Positions 7,454 through 14,699 of a stretch of DNA of 27,360 nt are shown here, piece after piece. The first letter of the stretch is position 1; the number at the start of each line of letters is the position of its first letter. Position numbers and translations under genes: made by a program. Under the pieces are notes generated by a model. The model was not told where the DNA came from. It ran no database searches and saw nothing but the letters and a program-made list of their open reading frames with translations. Origin of the DNA: Clostridium sp. AM49-4BH (GTDB taxonomy: Bacteria; Bacillota; Clostridia; Lachnospirales; Lachnospiraceae); contig NZ_QUFB01000042.1 of the NCBI RefSeq assembly GCF_003478335.1, positions 1 through 27,360 of the forward strand. Direction: 5' to 3'.

Positions 7454-8036
7454 ATTGCTTTTATAAAGTAACTCAAACTTCCCATACTGGAAGTTATTGA
7501 CAAAACCACCTATTGCTTATTATGTCAGTAAAAAATATGATATTTTGCAGCCGGCAAACTAACTTGTTCTGCCGGCTGCGAACTAAGATAATTGCCGCAG
7601 AACGCAACGTTTTTAGGTGATTTCTTATTTTGTTAAGTCTCTGATGCATACATGCCTGAAGGAGTGTCTGAGATGTCCCGGTTTAGCAAGGTATCATCCA
7701 TTTTTGGACGGGACGCTTTCGCTACGATGCACTACGTCACGTTACTTAATGTCTCTGAAATACGAGACATAAGTAACGACGAGCGCAAAGTCCCTTTCAA
7801 AAATGATGATTACCTTGCTTCCGGGACGTCGAGTTCTCCGAAGGGCATGTAAATCAATCATCAGAGACAACAAAATCTAGAAATCACTAAAAACGAAAAT
7901 GCGGCAAGGCAATTACTATAGTTCTCAGATGGCAGAAATCGCTATATTGTGGTTGCAAAATACTTAGTATTCTTTGACATAATAGCAATAGGTGGCTGTG
8001 GGGGGATTTGAGGTACGGGAAGTTTGAGAAAGCAAT
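7454..8036. repeat. Very large (about 580 bp) imperfect palindrome / foldback element
   Basis: The left arm (7454-7755) and right arm (7764-8036) are inverted copies with about 70-75% identity by eye along their whole length. They meet at a perfect central hairpin, ATGTCTC (7749-7755), loop TGAAATAC, GAGACAT (7764-7770). Matching blocks step outward in order. GTCTCTGATG at 7637-7646 pairs with 7859-7868. CGTTTTTAG at 7608-7616 pairs with 7887-7895. CACCTATTGC at 7507-7516 pairs with 7985-7994. CTCAAACTTCC at 7472-7482 pairs with 8018-8028. A nested perfect 10-bp hairpin, GCAGCCGGCA (7547-7556) with TGCCGGCTGC (7570-7579), occurs only in the left arm. No transposase is present. It may be a non-autonomous foldback transposon or a long structured RNA. 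Confidence 0.85.
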
Positions 8037-8120
8037 TATGGGCAAAAGCATTAGATAAAGCACGTAGAAAACATTAGCAGAAAGCATGCGTTCAAATGTA
8101 CGCAGAAAAGAGGTATCATA

Positions 8121-8843
8121 GTGAGAAAAAGAGCAAAGAGGAAAGAGGAATGGACAGGACCGCTGATCTGTTTATCGGGGGTGGATGTTGTTTATAATAC
8201 AGGAACAGAGGCATTGAAAAACTGTAACCTGAAAGTGGAAAAAGGTGAGTTTGTATTTGTAGTAGGAAGCAGTGGCTCTGGAAAGTCTACTTTGATCAAA
8301 TCATTGCTCGGAGAGATCCCTCTACAGGCTGGTGAAATACAGGTGGGGGGCAATAGCCTCACAGAGATGAAACGCAAAAGAATGCCATATTATCGCCGTA
8401 AATTAGGTGTAGTATTTCAAGAGTTTCGTTTGCTGGATGATCGTAACGTGTTTGAAAATGTGGCATTGGCGCAACAGGTGATCGGCGTGGATAAGGACCG
8501 TATCGAAAAAAATGTGCGTGGTATGCTGCAATTGGTAGGTCTGCAGGATCGTGCGGACGTCTATCCGAGAGAATTGTCCGGTGGTGAGCAGCAGAGAGTT
8601 GCAATCGCGCGTGCAATGGTAAACCGTCCGTCGGTATTGCTGGCAGATGAGCCAACAGGAAATCTGGATCCACAAAATTCATGGGATATTATGGCACTGT
8701 TGGAAGATATGAACCGGCTTGGTACGACGGTTATGGTTGTTACCCACAATAATGAGATCGTGAATCAAATGCAAAAGCGTGTTGTCACTCTTCACGAGGG
8801 CGTTATTATCAGCGATCAGATACAGGGAGGATATGTGCAATGA
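8121..8843 (+). CDS. ftsE: Cell division ATP-binding protein FtsE
   Basis: This 240-residue ABC ATPase is the cytoplasmic half of FtsEX, which drives conformational control of cell-wall hydrolases at the membrane. Walker A is GSSGSGKST (residues 49-57). The Q-loop region is VFQEFRLLDDRNVFENVALA, a typical FtsE sequence. The signature is LSGGEQQRVAIARAM, Walker B is VLLADEPTGNLD, and the H-loop is VTHN. A basic N-terminal extension of about 13 residues precedes the usual FtsE start. The start is GTG behind AGAGG. The stop overlaps the ftsX start by four bases (ATGA), so the two are translationally coupled. The gene begins 85 bp after the large palindrome, and no separate promoter could be placed between them. 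Confidence 0.95.
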   Translation: MRKRAKRKEEWTGPLICLSGVDVVYNTGTEALKNCNLKVEKGEFVFVVGSSGSGKSTLIKSLLGEIPLQAGEIQVGGNSLTEMKRKRMPYYRRKLGVVFQEFRLLDDRNVFENVALAQQVIGVDKDRIEKNVRGMLQLVGLQDRADVYPRELSGGEQQRVAIARAMVNRPSVLLADEPTGNLDPQNSWDIMALLEDMNRLGTTVMVVTHNNEIVNQMQKRVVTLHEGVIISDQIQGGYVQ

Positions 8844-9742
8844 AAACACTAGGATACGGTATCAAACAAGGTTTCAAAAATATTGTACAAAATAAAATCT
8901 TCTCCTTAGTAGCGATTGGAACGATTGCAATCTGTCTGTTTTTGCTGGGGTTGTTCTATGCGCTGCTTAGCAATTTCCAGCACATGATGTACAATGTGGA
9001 GAGTAATGTCGGTTTGACGGTGTTTTTTGACAGCGGAATCGAACCGGAAGAAATTGATTCGCTGGGAGAGCAGATCCGTAAGTTAGATGGTGTGGAGACG
9101 GTGGATTATATTTCTCCGACAGAAGCATGGAAAAAGTTTCAAAAAGAAATGTATCAGGGAAAAGAAAATTTGGAGGATACCTTTGGTGATGAAAATCCGC
9201 TGCAGGATTCAGCGTCGTTTGAGATCACTCTGACAAGAGTATCAAAGCAGGCGAAAGTGTCTAAGGAGATCAAGGAAATGAAGGGGATCCGTAAGGTAAA
9301 CGGATCGAGCACTGTGGCAAAGAGCCTGAGCAGTGCTAATATGCTTGTTGCCTATGTATCGGCAACGATCATAGGATTGCTGTTGCTTGTCTCAGTATTC
9401 CTGATCAATAATGCGGTCGCGACAGGTATCCGCGTGCGCAAGGATGAGATTTCGATCATCAAAATGATCGGTGCAACCGATGGCTTTATTCGTGCACCAT
9501 TTTTGGTCGAGGGATTGGTTATTGGTTTGATTGGAGCGATCATTCCGATCATAGTATTGTGGGTATTGTACGAGAGAGTGATCCAATTTGTATTAGAACA
9601 TTTTTCGGCATTGTCACAATGGCTAACCTTTGTGGCTCCATCGAAAGAGTTTGCAACCTTGATACCGATGTCGCTCTTAGTTGGAGTAGGAATTGGTTTT
9701 ATCGGAAGTGCCTTGTCAGTCAGAAAACATTTGCATGAGTAA
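8840..9742 (+). CDS. ftsX: Cell division protein FtsX (permease-like subunit)
   Basis: This is a 300-residue membrane protein with the FtsX layout. It has a short cytoplasmic N-terminus, TM1 (residues about 22-45, LVAIGTIAICLFLLGLFYAL), an extracellular domain (about 46-170) and three further TM segments (about 172-195, 222-248 and 270-292). The extracellular domain is the part that contacts the hydrolase partner in other bacteria. The C-terminal half has the FtsX pattern NNAVATGIRVRKDEISIIKM, then IGATDGFIRAPFLVEG. It overlaps ftsE by four bases. The last codons (SVRKHLHE and the stop) belong to the first unit of a 57-bp tandem repeat that continues downstream. Confidence 0.95.
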   Translation: MKTLGYGIKQGFKNIVQNKIFSLVAIGTIAICLFLLGLFYALLSNFQHMMYNVESNVGLTVFFDSGIEPEEIDSLGEQIRKLDGVETVDYISPTEAWKKFQKEMYQGKENLEDTFGDENPLQDSASFEITLTRVSKQAKVSKEIKEMKGIRKVNGSSTVAKSLSSANMLVAYVSATIIGLLLLVSVFLINNAVATGIRVRKDEISIIKMIGATDGFIRAPFLVEGLVIGLIGAIIPIIVLWVLYERVIQFVLEHFSALSQWLTFVAPSKEFATLIPMSLLVGVGIGFIGSALSVRKHLHE

Positions 9743-9942
9743 TGTAAACCGGATAATGGCAGCAGGTTGGTGTCAGTCAGAAAACATTTGCATAAGTAAT
9801 GTGAATCGGATAATGGCAGTAGGTTGGTGTCAGTCAGAAAACATTTATATGGGTAGAGAAAATTGGGTAATATCAGCTGATGTGTGTTTGGCAAAAAACA
9901 TGTACACGAGTAGTGAAAGCAGAAAGGCGGGGTGATTGCAGA
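9715..9942 (+). repeat. 57-bp tandem repeat, four units, spanning the ftsX stop codon
   Basis: The units start at 9715, 9772, 9829 and 9886. Units 1 to 3 share GTCAGTCAGAAAACATTT, and unit 4 is degenerate (GTTTGGCAAAAAACATGT). The period is 19 codons. In the ftsX frame each unit re-encodes a version of the FtsX tail and its own stop at the same place: TAA 9740, TAA 9797, TAG 9854 and TAG 9911. Divergence increases downstream, and the last unit contains the purine-rich ribosome site of the next gene. Confidence 0.9.
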
Positions 9943-11012
9943 TGAGAAAGCGAAATAAATGGATCGCAGCAGGGGTTGGCCTGTGGCTTACAGGAGCGGT
10001 CTGCATTGGAAGCGGAGTATTTTTGGACAATCCGAGTTCTGCACTGACACGGGTAGTGCAGGCGGCAACACAGTCGGAAACAACGCAGGGGCAGATCGAT
10101 GCAGCCAACAAGAAACGAGAGCAGCTTGAAAAGGAGCGGACGGAGTTAAAGAAAACGCTTTCGAGCAGTGAGAGCAAGAAGGACAATATTTTACAGTATA
10201 TTACAACGTTGGACAAAAAGATGGACACGTTGACGGATAAGGTAAAGTCTAACGAAGAACAGATTCAGTTAGTGCAGTCTACCATCGATGAATTACTGCT
10301 TCAGGAGGCGCAGGTAACTGCAAAGATGTCTAGTCAGTATGAGACGATGAAAGAGCGCATAAAATATATGTATGAGGACGGTACTTCCGGGTATTTGGAG
10401 TTGTTAGCCGGATCCAGCAGTTTGTCTGAAATGTACAATCATCTCGAATATATCAGTAAGATCAGCGAATATGATCAGAAGATGTATGGAGAGTATGAGT
10501 CTACCAAGCAAAAACTTACCAAGACGAAGAAAAATAAGCAGGCAAAGAAAGATGAGTTAGTAGCAACGAAAGAGACGCTTTCTTTTGAAAAACAATCCGT
10601 GAAACAATTGATCAGTAAAAAGAAAGGGCAGTTGACAAAATACAACAATCTGATTGCGGATTCGGAATCTTCTATCAGCACGTATGATGTGAAGATTGCG
10701 GCGCAGGAAAATCAGGTGGAGAATTTGTTGGCACAAAAACGCCGGGAAATTGCGGCAGAAGAAGCGGCACAAAAATCATCGCCTTCTGGCAATAGTCCTA
10801 ACGGCACTGATACGACCACAAGTCAAACACCGTCTAGTAATGCGGTGAGCACATCAGGATTTATTTGGCCGTTAGCAACGGCAGGACGGATCAGCTGCGG
10901 TTTTGGACCGAGAACGGCGCCGACAGCCGGAGCGAGCACGTACACAAAGGAATTGATATTGCGACGCCGACCGGAACAATTGTGCGTGCAGCGAAGGCAG
11001 GAACCGTTGTGA
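9942..11012 (+). CDS. 5' part of a frameshifted EnvC/CwlO-like murein hydrolase: signal sequence and coiled coil
   Basis: The ATG at 9942 follows a GGCGGGG purine stretch. Residues 1-45 include a hydrophobic signal or anchor segment (WIAAGVGLWLTGAVCIGSGV). Residues about 48-270 are a long heptad-rich coiled coil (KKREQLEKERTELKKTL, later KTKKNKQAKKDELVATKETL). This is the arrangement of EnvC, CwlO and related activators that FtsEX controls. A Ser/Thr/Pro-rich linker follows, then the start of an M23 (LytM) domain (FIWPLATAGRISCGFGPRTA). The frame then runs off into an unrelated tail (TKELILRRRPEQLCVQRRQ). A single base appears to be missing at about 10,940: restoring TACCAC for TACAC would give TYHKGIDIA. 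The rest of the enzyme lies in the frame ending at 11245. Confidence 0.85.
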   Translation: MRKRNKWIAAGVGLWLTGAVCIGSGVFLDNPSSALTRVVQAATQSETTQGQIDAANKKREQLEKERTELKKTLSSSESKKDNILQYITTLDKKMDTLTDKVKSNEEQIQLVQSTIDELLLQEAQVTAKMSSQYETMKERIKYMYEDGTSGYLELLAGSSSLSEMYNHLEYISKISEYDQKMYGEYESTKQKLTKTKKNKQAKKDELVATKETLSFEKQSVKQLISKKKGQLTKYNNLIADSESSISTYDVKIAAQENQVENLLAQKRREIAAEEAAQKSSPSGNSPNGTDTTTSQTPSSNAVSTSGFIWPLATAGRISCGFGPRTAPTAGASTYTKELILRRRPEQLCVQRRQEPL

Positions 11013-11245
11013 CAGCAACCTATTCCGCTTCAGCGGGTAATTTTGTGGCAATTTATCATGGAGATGGCGTTTATACATACTATATGCATAACTCTTCCCT
11101 AAGGGTATCTGCGGGAGAGAAAGTCACCAGAGGACAGACGATTGCATTGTCCGGCTCTACAGGAATCTCTACCGGACCGCACTTGCACTTTGCGGTATAT
11201 GCGCATGGATCCTATGTGAACCCATTAAATTATGTATCAAGATAG
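10865..11245 (+). CDS. 3' part of the same gene: M23 (LytM) peptidase domain
   Basis: Native sequence resumes at the His codon CAC (10943-10945) as HKGIDIATPTGTIV and runs to the stop. It contains the M23 metal and active-site motifs HxxxD (HKGID) and HLHF (GPHLHFAVYAHGSYVNP), plus the usual beta-sheet core (AAKAGTVVTATYS, then GDGVYTYYMHNSSL). There is no ribosome site, so this piece is not expected to be made alone. With one base restored the full protein would be about 434 residues: signal sequence, coiled coil and LytM domain. Both zinc-ligand motifs look intact, so the intact protein could be an active endopeptidase rather than an EnvC-type dead activator. Confidence 0.8.
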   Translation: MAVSNGRTDQLRFWTENGADSRSEHVHKGIDIATPTGTIVRAAKAGTVVTATYSASAGNFVAIYHGDGVYTYYMHNSSLRVSAGEKVTRGQTIALSGSTGISTGPHLHFAVYAHGSYVNPLNYVSR

Positions 11246-11264
11246 TAAAAGAAATGGAGACAGA

Positions 11265-12491
11265 ATGAAGCGATTTTTGAAAGGTTTTTTGTGCGGAATG
11301 CTTACCACATCGATGATGCTGGTGGTTGCGTTGACCGTAGGTCAATTCAGTGGTTACATCGACCTCGGTGCAGCTTGGAATCGCACAGATCAAGATAGTA
11401 CGATGAAGCGGGAAGTTAAACAAAAGGCTTCCACGATTGAGAAATATATTGATGCGTACTATTTGGATGACATCAATAAAGATAAGATGGAAAATTCTAT
11501 ATACAAAGGAATCGTGAATGGACTGGGAGATGATTATGCAGAATACTATACGGCAGAAGAATATGCGGAGATCATGGAGAAGACTAGTGGTACATTCTAT
11601 GGGATTGGCGCATATGTGACCCAAAATACGGACACAGGTGCGATAACGATTGTTAAGCCGATGAAAAACAGTCCGGCAGAAAAAGCGGGATTGAAAGCGG
11701 GAGATATTATTTATGCGATCAATGACGAGCGGGTTTCCGGCAAGGATCTTTCGGCGGTGTTAGCGCAGATCAAGGGTGAAGAGGGATCTAAAGTCAAGCT
11801 GACGATCGTTCGTTCCAGAGAGAATGATTACCTGACGTTTTCGGTGAAAAGAGCGAAAATTCAGGAAGATACGGTTTCCTATACTATGTTAAATGACAAG
11901 ATTGGTTATATTCAGATCACGGGATTTGAAGAAGTGACGCCAAATCAGTTTTCAACAGCAGTTAATGCCTTAGAAAAGGAAAAAATGGAGGCACTTATTT
12001 TAGATCTGCGTGATAATGGTGGAGGATTGCTCAAATCCGCAGTTTCGATGCTAGACCGTGTTATGTCTAAGGGGATGGTGGTTTATACCAAAGATAAACA
12101 AGGTGTTTCAGAGAAATTCTATGCGGAAGATGTGAAACATGTTTCTGTGCCGATGGCTGTGTTAGTCAATGGCAATTCGGCAAGTGCATCGGAAGTGTTT
12201 TCCGGGGCGTTGCAGGATAAAAAGAAAGCAAAATTGATCGGGACCAAGACGTTTGGTAAAGGGATTGTACAGACGATCTTTGACTTGCAGGATGGATCGG
12301 CGTTGAAAATGACAACGTCGAAATATTATACGCCGAGTGGCCGCAATATTCATGGAACCGGACTTGAGCCGGATATTAAAGTGGAATTGGATAAGTCGAC
12401 GGTGGGGCAGAAGGATAAAAATGGGAAGCTTAAACCGGATAATCAGATGCAAAAGGCAATTGATTATCTGAAAGGACAGATAAAAGGCTGA
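11265..12491 (+). CDS. S41-family C-terminal processing peptidase (CtpA/CtpB-like)
   Basis: This is a 408-residue protein. Residues 5-30 form a signal anchor (GFLCGMLTTSMMLVVALTV). An N-terminal helical region follows, then a PDZ domain at about 100-185 (YGIGAYVTQNTDTGAITIV, later SPAEKAGLKAGDIIYAINDE). The S41 protease core contains GNSASASEVF and GTKTFGKGIVQ. Ser307 and Lys332 are 25 residues apart, the spacing of the CtpB Ser309-Lys334 dyad. Such proteases cleave envelope proteins and, in several species, control murein hydrolases. Its place directly behind the FtsEX-M23 genes fits that role. GGAG at 11256-11259 supports the ATG at 11265; the ATG at 11232 overlaps the upstream gene. The C-terminus AIDYLKGQIKG lies in the first unit of a 42-bp tandem repeat. 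Confidence 0.93.
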   Translation: MKRFLKGFLCGMLTTSMMLVVALTVGQFSGYIDLGAAWNRTDQDSTMKREVKQKASTIEKYIDAYYLDDINKDKMENSIYKGIVNGLGDDYAEYYTAEEYAEIMEKTSGTFYGIGAYVTQNTDTGAITIVKPMKNSPAEKAGLKAGDIIYAINDERVSGKDLSAVLAQIKGEEGSKVKLTIVRSRENDYLTFSVKRAKIQEDTVSYTMLNDKIGYIQITGFEEVTPNQFSTAVNALEKEKMEALILDLRDNGGGLLKSAVSMLDRVMSKGMVVYTKDKQGVSEKFYAEDVKHVSVPMAVLVNGNSASASEVFSGALQDKKKAKLIGTKTFGKGIVQTIFDLQDGSALKMTTSKYYTPSGRNIHGTGLEPDIKVELDKSTVGQKDKNGKLKPDNQMQKAIDYLKGQIKG

Positions 12492-12623
12492 CAAATAGCA
12501 ATTAACTATCTGAAAGGACAGATAAAAGGCTGGCAAACAGCAATTGACTATCTGAAAGGACAGATAAAAGGCTGGCAAACAGCAATTGATTATCTGAAAG
12601 GACAGATAAAAGGCTGACAAATA
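12456..12623 (+). repeat. 42-bp tandem repeat, four units, spanning the S41 protease stop codon
   Basis: The units start at 12456, 12498, 12540 and 12582 and are nearly identical (GCAATTGATTATCTGAAAGG and so on). The period is 14 codons and keeps the protease frame. Unit 1 holds the real stop TGA (12489-12491). Units 2 and 3 have TGG at the same place, and unit 4 has TGA again (12615-12617). If the first TGA were read through or mutated, the protein would gain three more copies of the AI(N/D)YLKGQIKG tail, 42 residues in all. Confidence 0.93.
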
Positions 12624-12664
12624 GCGTATAACAGAATTGTGTACAGGATAAAGGAGGGGAACGC

Positions 12665-13606
12665 GTGGATCAAAAGCAGATACAGGATAAGCTGGAACGG
12701 ATACAGCGGGAAGTCAATCAGGTGATCCGAGGTAAAGAAAACGTGGTAGAGCGGGTTCTTGCAGCAATCATCAGTGGCGGCCATATATTGATGGAAGATA
12801 TTCCGGGCGTTGGCAAGACAACGCTTGCGACAACGTTTGCAAAAGCACTGTCCATGAACTATAAGCGTGTGCAGTTTACACCGGACGTTTTGCCAAGTGA
12901 TATTCTGGGATTTTCGATGTATGACGCGGGGAGCCGGCAGTTTGTATACCGCCCCGGTGCCGTGTTTTGTAATCTGTTTTTGGCAGATGAGATCAATCGA
13001 ACCTCTCCCAAAACACAGTCTGCTTTGCTTGAGGTTATGGAGGAGAATCATGCAACGGTAGACGGTGTAACCAGGCCGTTGCCGAATCCCTTTGTGGTCA
13101 TCGCAACAGAAAATCCACTGGGATCATCAGGAACGCAGATGCTGCCGGAATCTCAGCTGGATCGTTTTATGATCTGTGTATCTATGGGGTATCCGGAACA
13201 TCAGGATGCTGTGGCGATATTGAAGGGCGAATCAGCCGATCTGTTATCCAAAGTTCAGCCGGTATTGTCGGCAGAAGAGTTGTGTGCGCTTCGCAGCACA
13301 TCGGAAACGATCTTTGTGCATGACAGTATTTATGATTATATTGTTAATTTGGTGGAGGAGACTAGACATAATGATCTGTTTGAGATGGGAGCAAGTCCGC
13401 GTGCAACGATCGCATTGCTTCGTATCTCACGTGCGATGGCAATGATTGCCGGGCGTGATTTCGTGACTGCCGCAGATGTACAAAAGGTATTGCGCGATGT
13501 GTTAGGGCATCGTGTGCGCCTGAGCGCCAGAACACGTGCGGAGCGTATTACGGTAGATCAGGCAATGGAACAGCTTGTGCAGACGGTGAAGGCACCACGG
13601 ATGTGA
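12665..13606 (+). CDS. MoxR-family AAA+ ATPase
   Basis: This is a 313-residue MoxR ATPase. Walker A is DIPGVGKTT (about residues 45-53), Walker B is LFLADEINR (104-112), and the sensor-1 region is VIATENPLGSSGTQMLPESQ. A C-terminal lid domain follows with the typical GASPRATIALLRISRAMAMI and ends in VKAPRM. MoxR proteins act as chaperones that mature partner complexes, usually encoded next to DUF58/VWA proteins and a transglutaminase, exactly as here. The start is GTG behind AAGGAGGGG at 12652-12660. The stop overlaps a possible GTG of the next gene. The gene follows the 42-bp repeat array and is probably part of the same transcript as the FtsEX operon, since no terminator is seen between them. 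Confidence 0.94.
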   Translation: MDQKQIQDKLERIQREVNQVIRGKENVVERVLAAIISGGHILMEDIPGVGKTTLATTFAKALSMNYKRVQFTPDVLPSDILGFSMYDAGSRQFVYRPGAVFCNLFLADEINRTSPKTQSALLEVMEENHATVDGVTRPLPNPFVVIATENPLGSSGTQMLPESQLDRFMICVSMGYPEHQDAVAILKGESADLLSKVQPVLSAEELCALRSTSETIFVHDSIYDYIVNLVEETRHNDLFEMGASPRATIALLRISRAMAMIAGRDFVTAADVQKVLRDVLGHRVRLSARTRAERITVDQAMEQLVQTVKAPRM

Positions 13607-13638
13607 TAAAGCAATTCGGCGCATGGAGGATGAATGGG

Positions 13639-14583
13639 ATGAATAGAGAAGGATCAAAGCGACATTGGAAACTATATCCGTTACGTATAGCGGGTTATGT
13701 TCTGCTGTTTGTCGTTATGGTCGTTCTCTATTTCTTTTTTAAGAGTTATGTTGTCGCATCGTTAGTATGGCTGCTTGTTTTGCTGCCGGTCGTATCCATA
13801 TGGTTGAACTGGAAAATGACCCCATATCTTACAGTGCGCATATCTGCCCTGCAGCCGAAAGTCATAGCAGGTGAAGAGAGCCGTTTTATGTGTAAACTGA
13901 GTAATGCGTTTCCGTGGGTTAGTTTACAATGCGAATTGCAGGGAACGCTTGGCAATACTTTGTATCACACAGAGGATCCGATCCGATTGTGTTTACCGGT
14001 ACGCCTGCGTGGGGAAGAAGCCATGGAGTTACCGTTTAGATGCAAATATAGTGGCAATCTGCAGCTTTGTATCCATACGCTCGCCATCAAGGATCTGCTC
14101 GGTTTTGTATCGGTGAAGCAGGAAGTTTCTGAGGAGGCGGCGATCGCGGTAATGCCGCAGGAGACAGGAGAGGCATCAGAACAGAAAAGCGGTTTCCAGA
14201 TGGGAATGAGTGAATTGGAAGAAAGTCAGGCAAAGGGAAATGACTTTGCTGAAATAACGGATGTCAGGGAGTATCGACCGGGAGACCGAATCAAGGACAT
14301 TCACTGGAAACTTTCCGCTAAGAAAGAAACACTTATGGTCAAAGAGCGGACAAGCGTAGCACAGAGCCAAGTGGTATTGGTGCTTGATCTGTCCGGACAA
14401 AGGGACACAGTAGAAGAGGTTTTGGGGCTTGCTTACGGTTTAAGTAAGTTGTTCTTAAAAGAATATACACCGGTTCGTCTGCTCGTGTGGGATGCATTAG
14501 AATATGATTTTATCGAAGTTTTGATCCAAAAGAGAGAAGAGATTGATACGCAGTTATTTATTTGCTGCGGAGAGCTGTGGTGA
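13639..14583 (+). CDS. DUF58 domain-containing protein
   Basis: This is a 314-residue protein with two adjacent membrane segments near the N-terminus (residues about 12-55: IAGYVLLFVVMVVLYFFF and VVASLVWLLVLLPVVSIWL). The DUF58 core follows: DVREYRPGDRIKDIHWKLSA and KKETLMVKERTSVAQSQVVL, then VLDLSG, which starts the VWA-like half. GGAGG at 13625-13629 favours the ATG at 13639. The frame is also open from the GTG at 13603, which overlaps the MoxR stop. The VWA-like half is short: after DTQLF the frame gives ICCGELW and stops. The overlapping frame beginning near 14547 (LLRRAVVTDNIELAKMVQSL) looks like the natural continuation, so a single-base loss near 14550-14570 is suspected. The role is as a partner of MoxR in envelope assembly or quality control, inferred from family context. 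Confidence 0.88.
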   Translation: MNREGSKRHWKLYPLRIAGYVLLFVVMVVLYFFFKSYVVASLVWLLVLLPVVSIWLNWKMTPYLTVRISALQPKVIAGEESRFMCKLSNAFPWVSLQCELQGTLGNTLYHTEDPIRLCLPVRLRGEEAMELPFRCKYSGNLQLCIHTLAIKDLLGFVSVKQEVSEEAAIAVMPQETGEASEQKSGFQMGMSELEESQAKGNDFAEITDVREYRPGDRIKDIHWKLSAKKETLMVKERTSVAQSQVVLVLDLSGQRDTVEEVLGLAYGLSKLFLKEYTPVRLLVWDALEYDFIEVLIQKREEIDTQLFICCGELW

Positions 14584-14699
14584 CGGACAATATCGAGCTG
14601 GCTAAAATGGTGCAAAGCTTGCGTCCGCAGTTGCAGGCATATGCAGTGATCGGCTTATACGAAGATGGTGTGCGCGGGGAGGTGATCTCTCATGGGTAA
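14580..14699 (+). other. 39-residue overlapping frame, probable detached C-terminus of the DUF58 protein
   Basis: A GTG at 14580 overlaps the DUF58 stop by four bases. The frame reads VTDNIELAKMVQSL, later AYAVIGLYEDGVRGEV, and ends at 14699, overlapping the transglutaminase start. The frame is already open upstream of this GTG, from after a stop at 14544-14546. Its offset from the DUF58 frame is what a one-base deletion would give. A separate small protein made by translational coupling is the alternative. Confidence 0.45.

Noticed and set aside
7652..7852. 66-codon plus-strand frame
   Set aside because: It lies wholly inside the large palindrome and crosses its centre. It has no recognisable protein features and is explained by the inverted repeat.
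9693..9935. 80-codon frame with a repeated CQSENI motif
   Set aside because: It is the out-of-frame reading of the 57-bp repeat array and the ftsX end, not a separate gene.
12162..12620. Minus-strand frame with repeated AFYLSFQI
   Set aside because: It is the antisense reading of the 42-bp tandem array and the protease gene.
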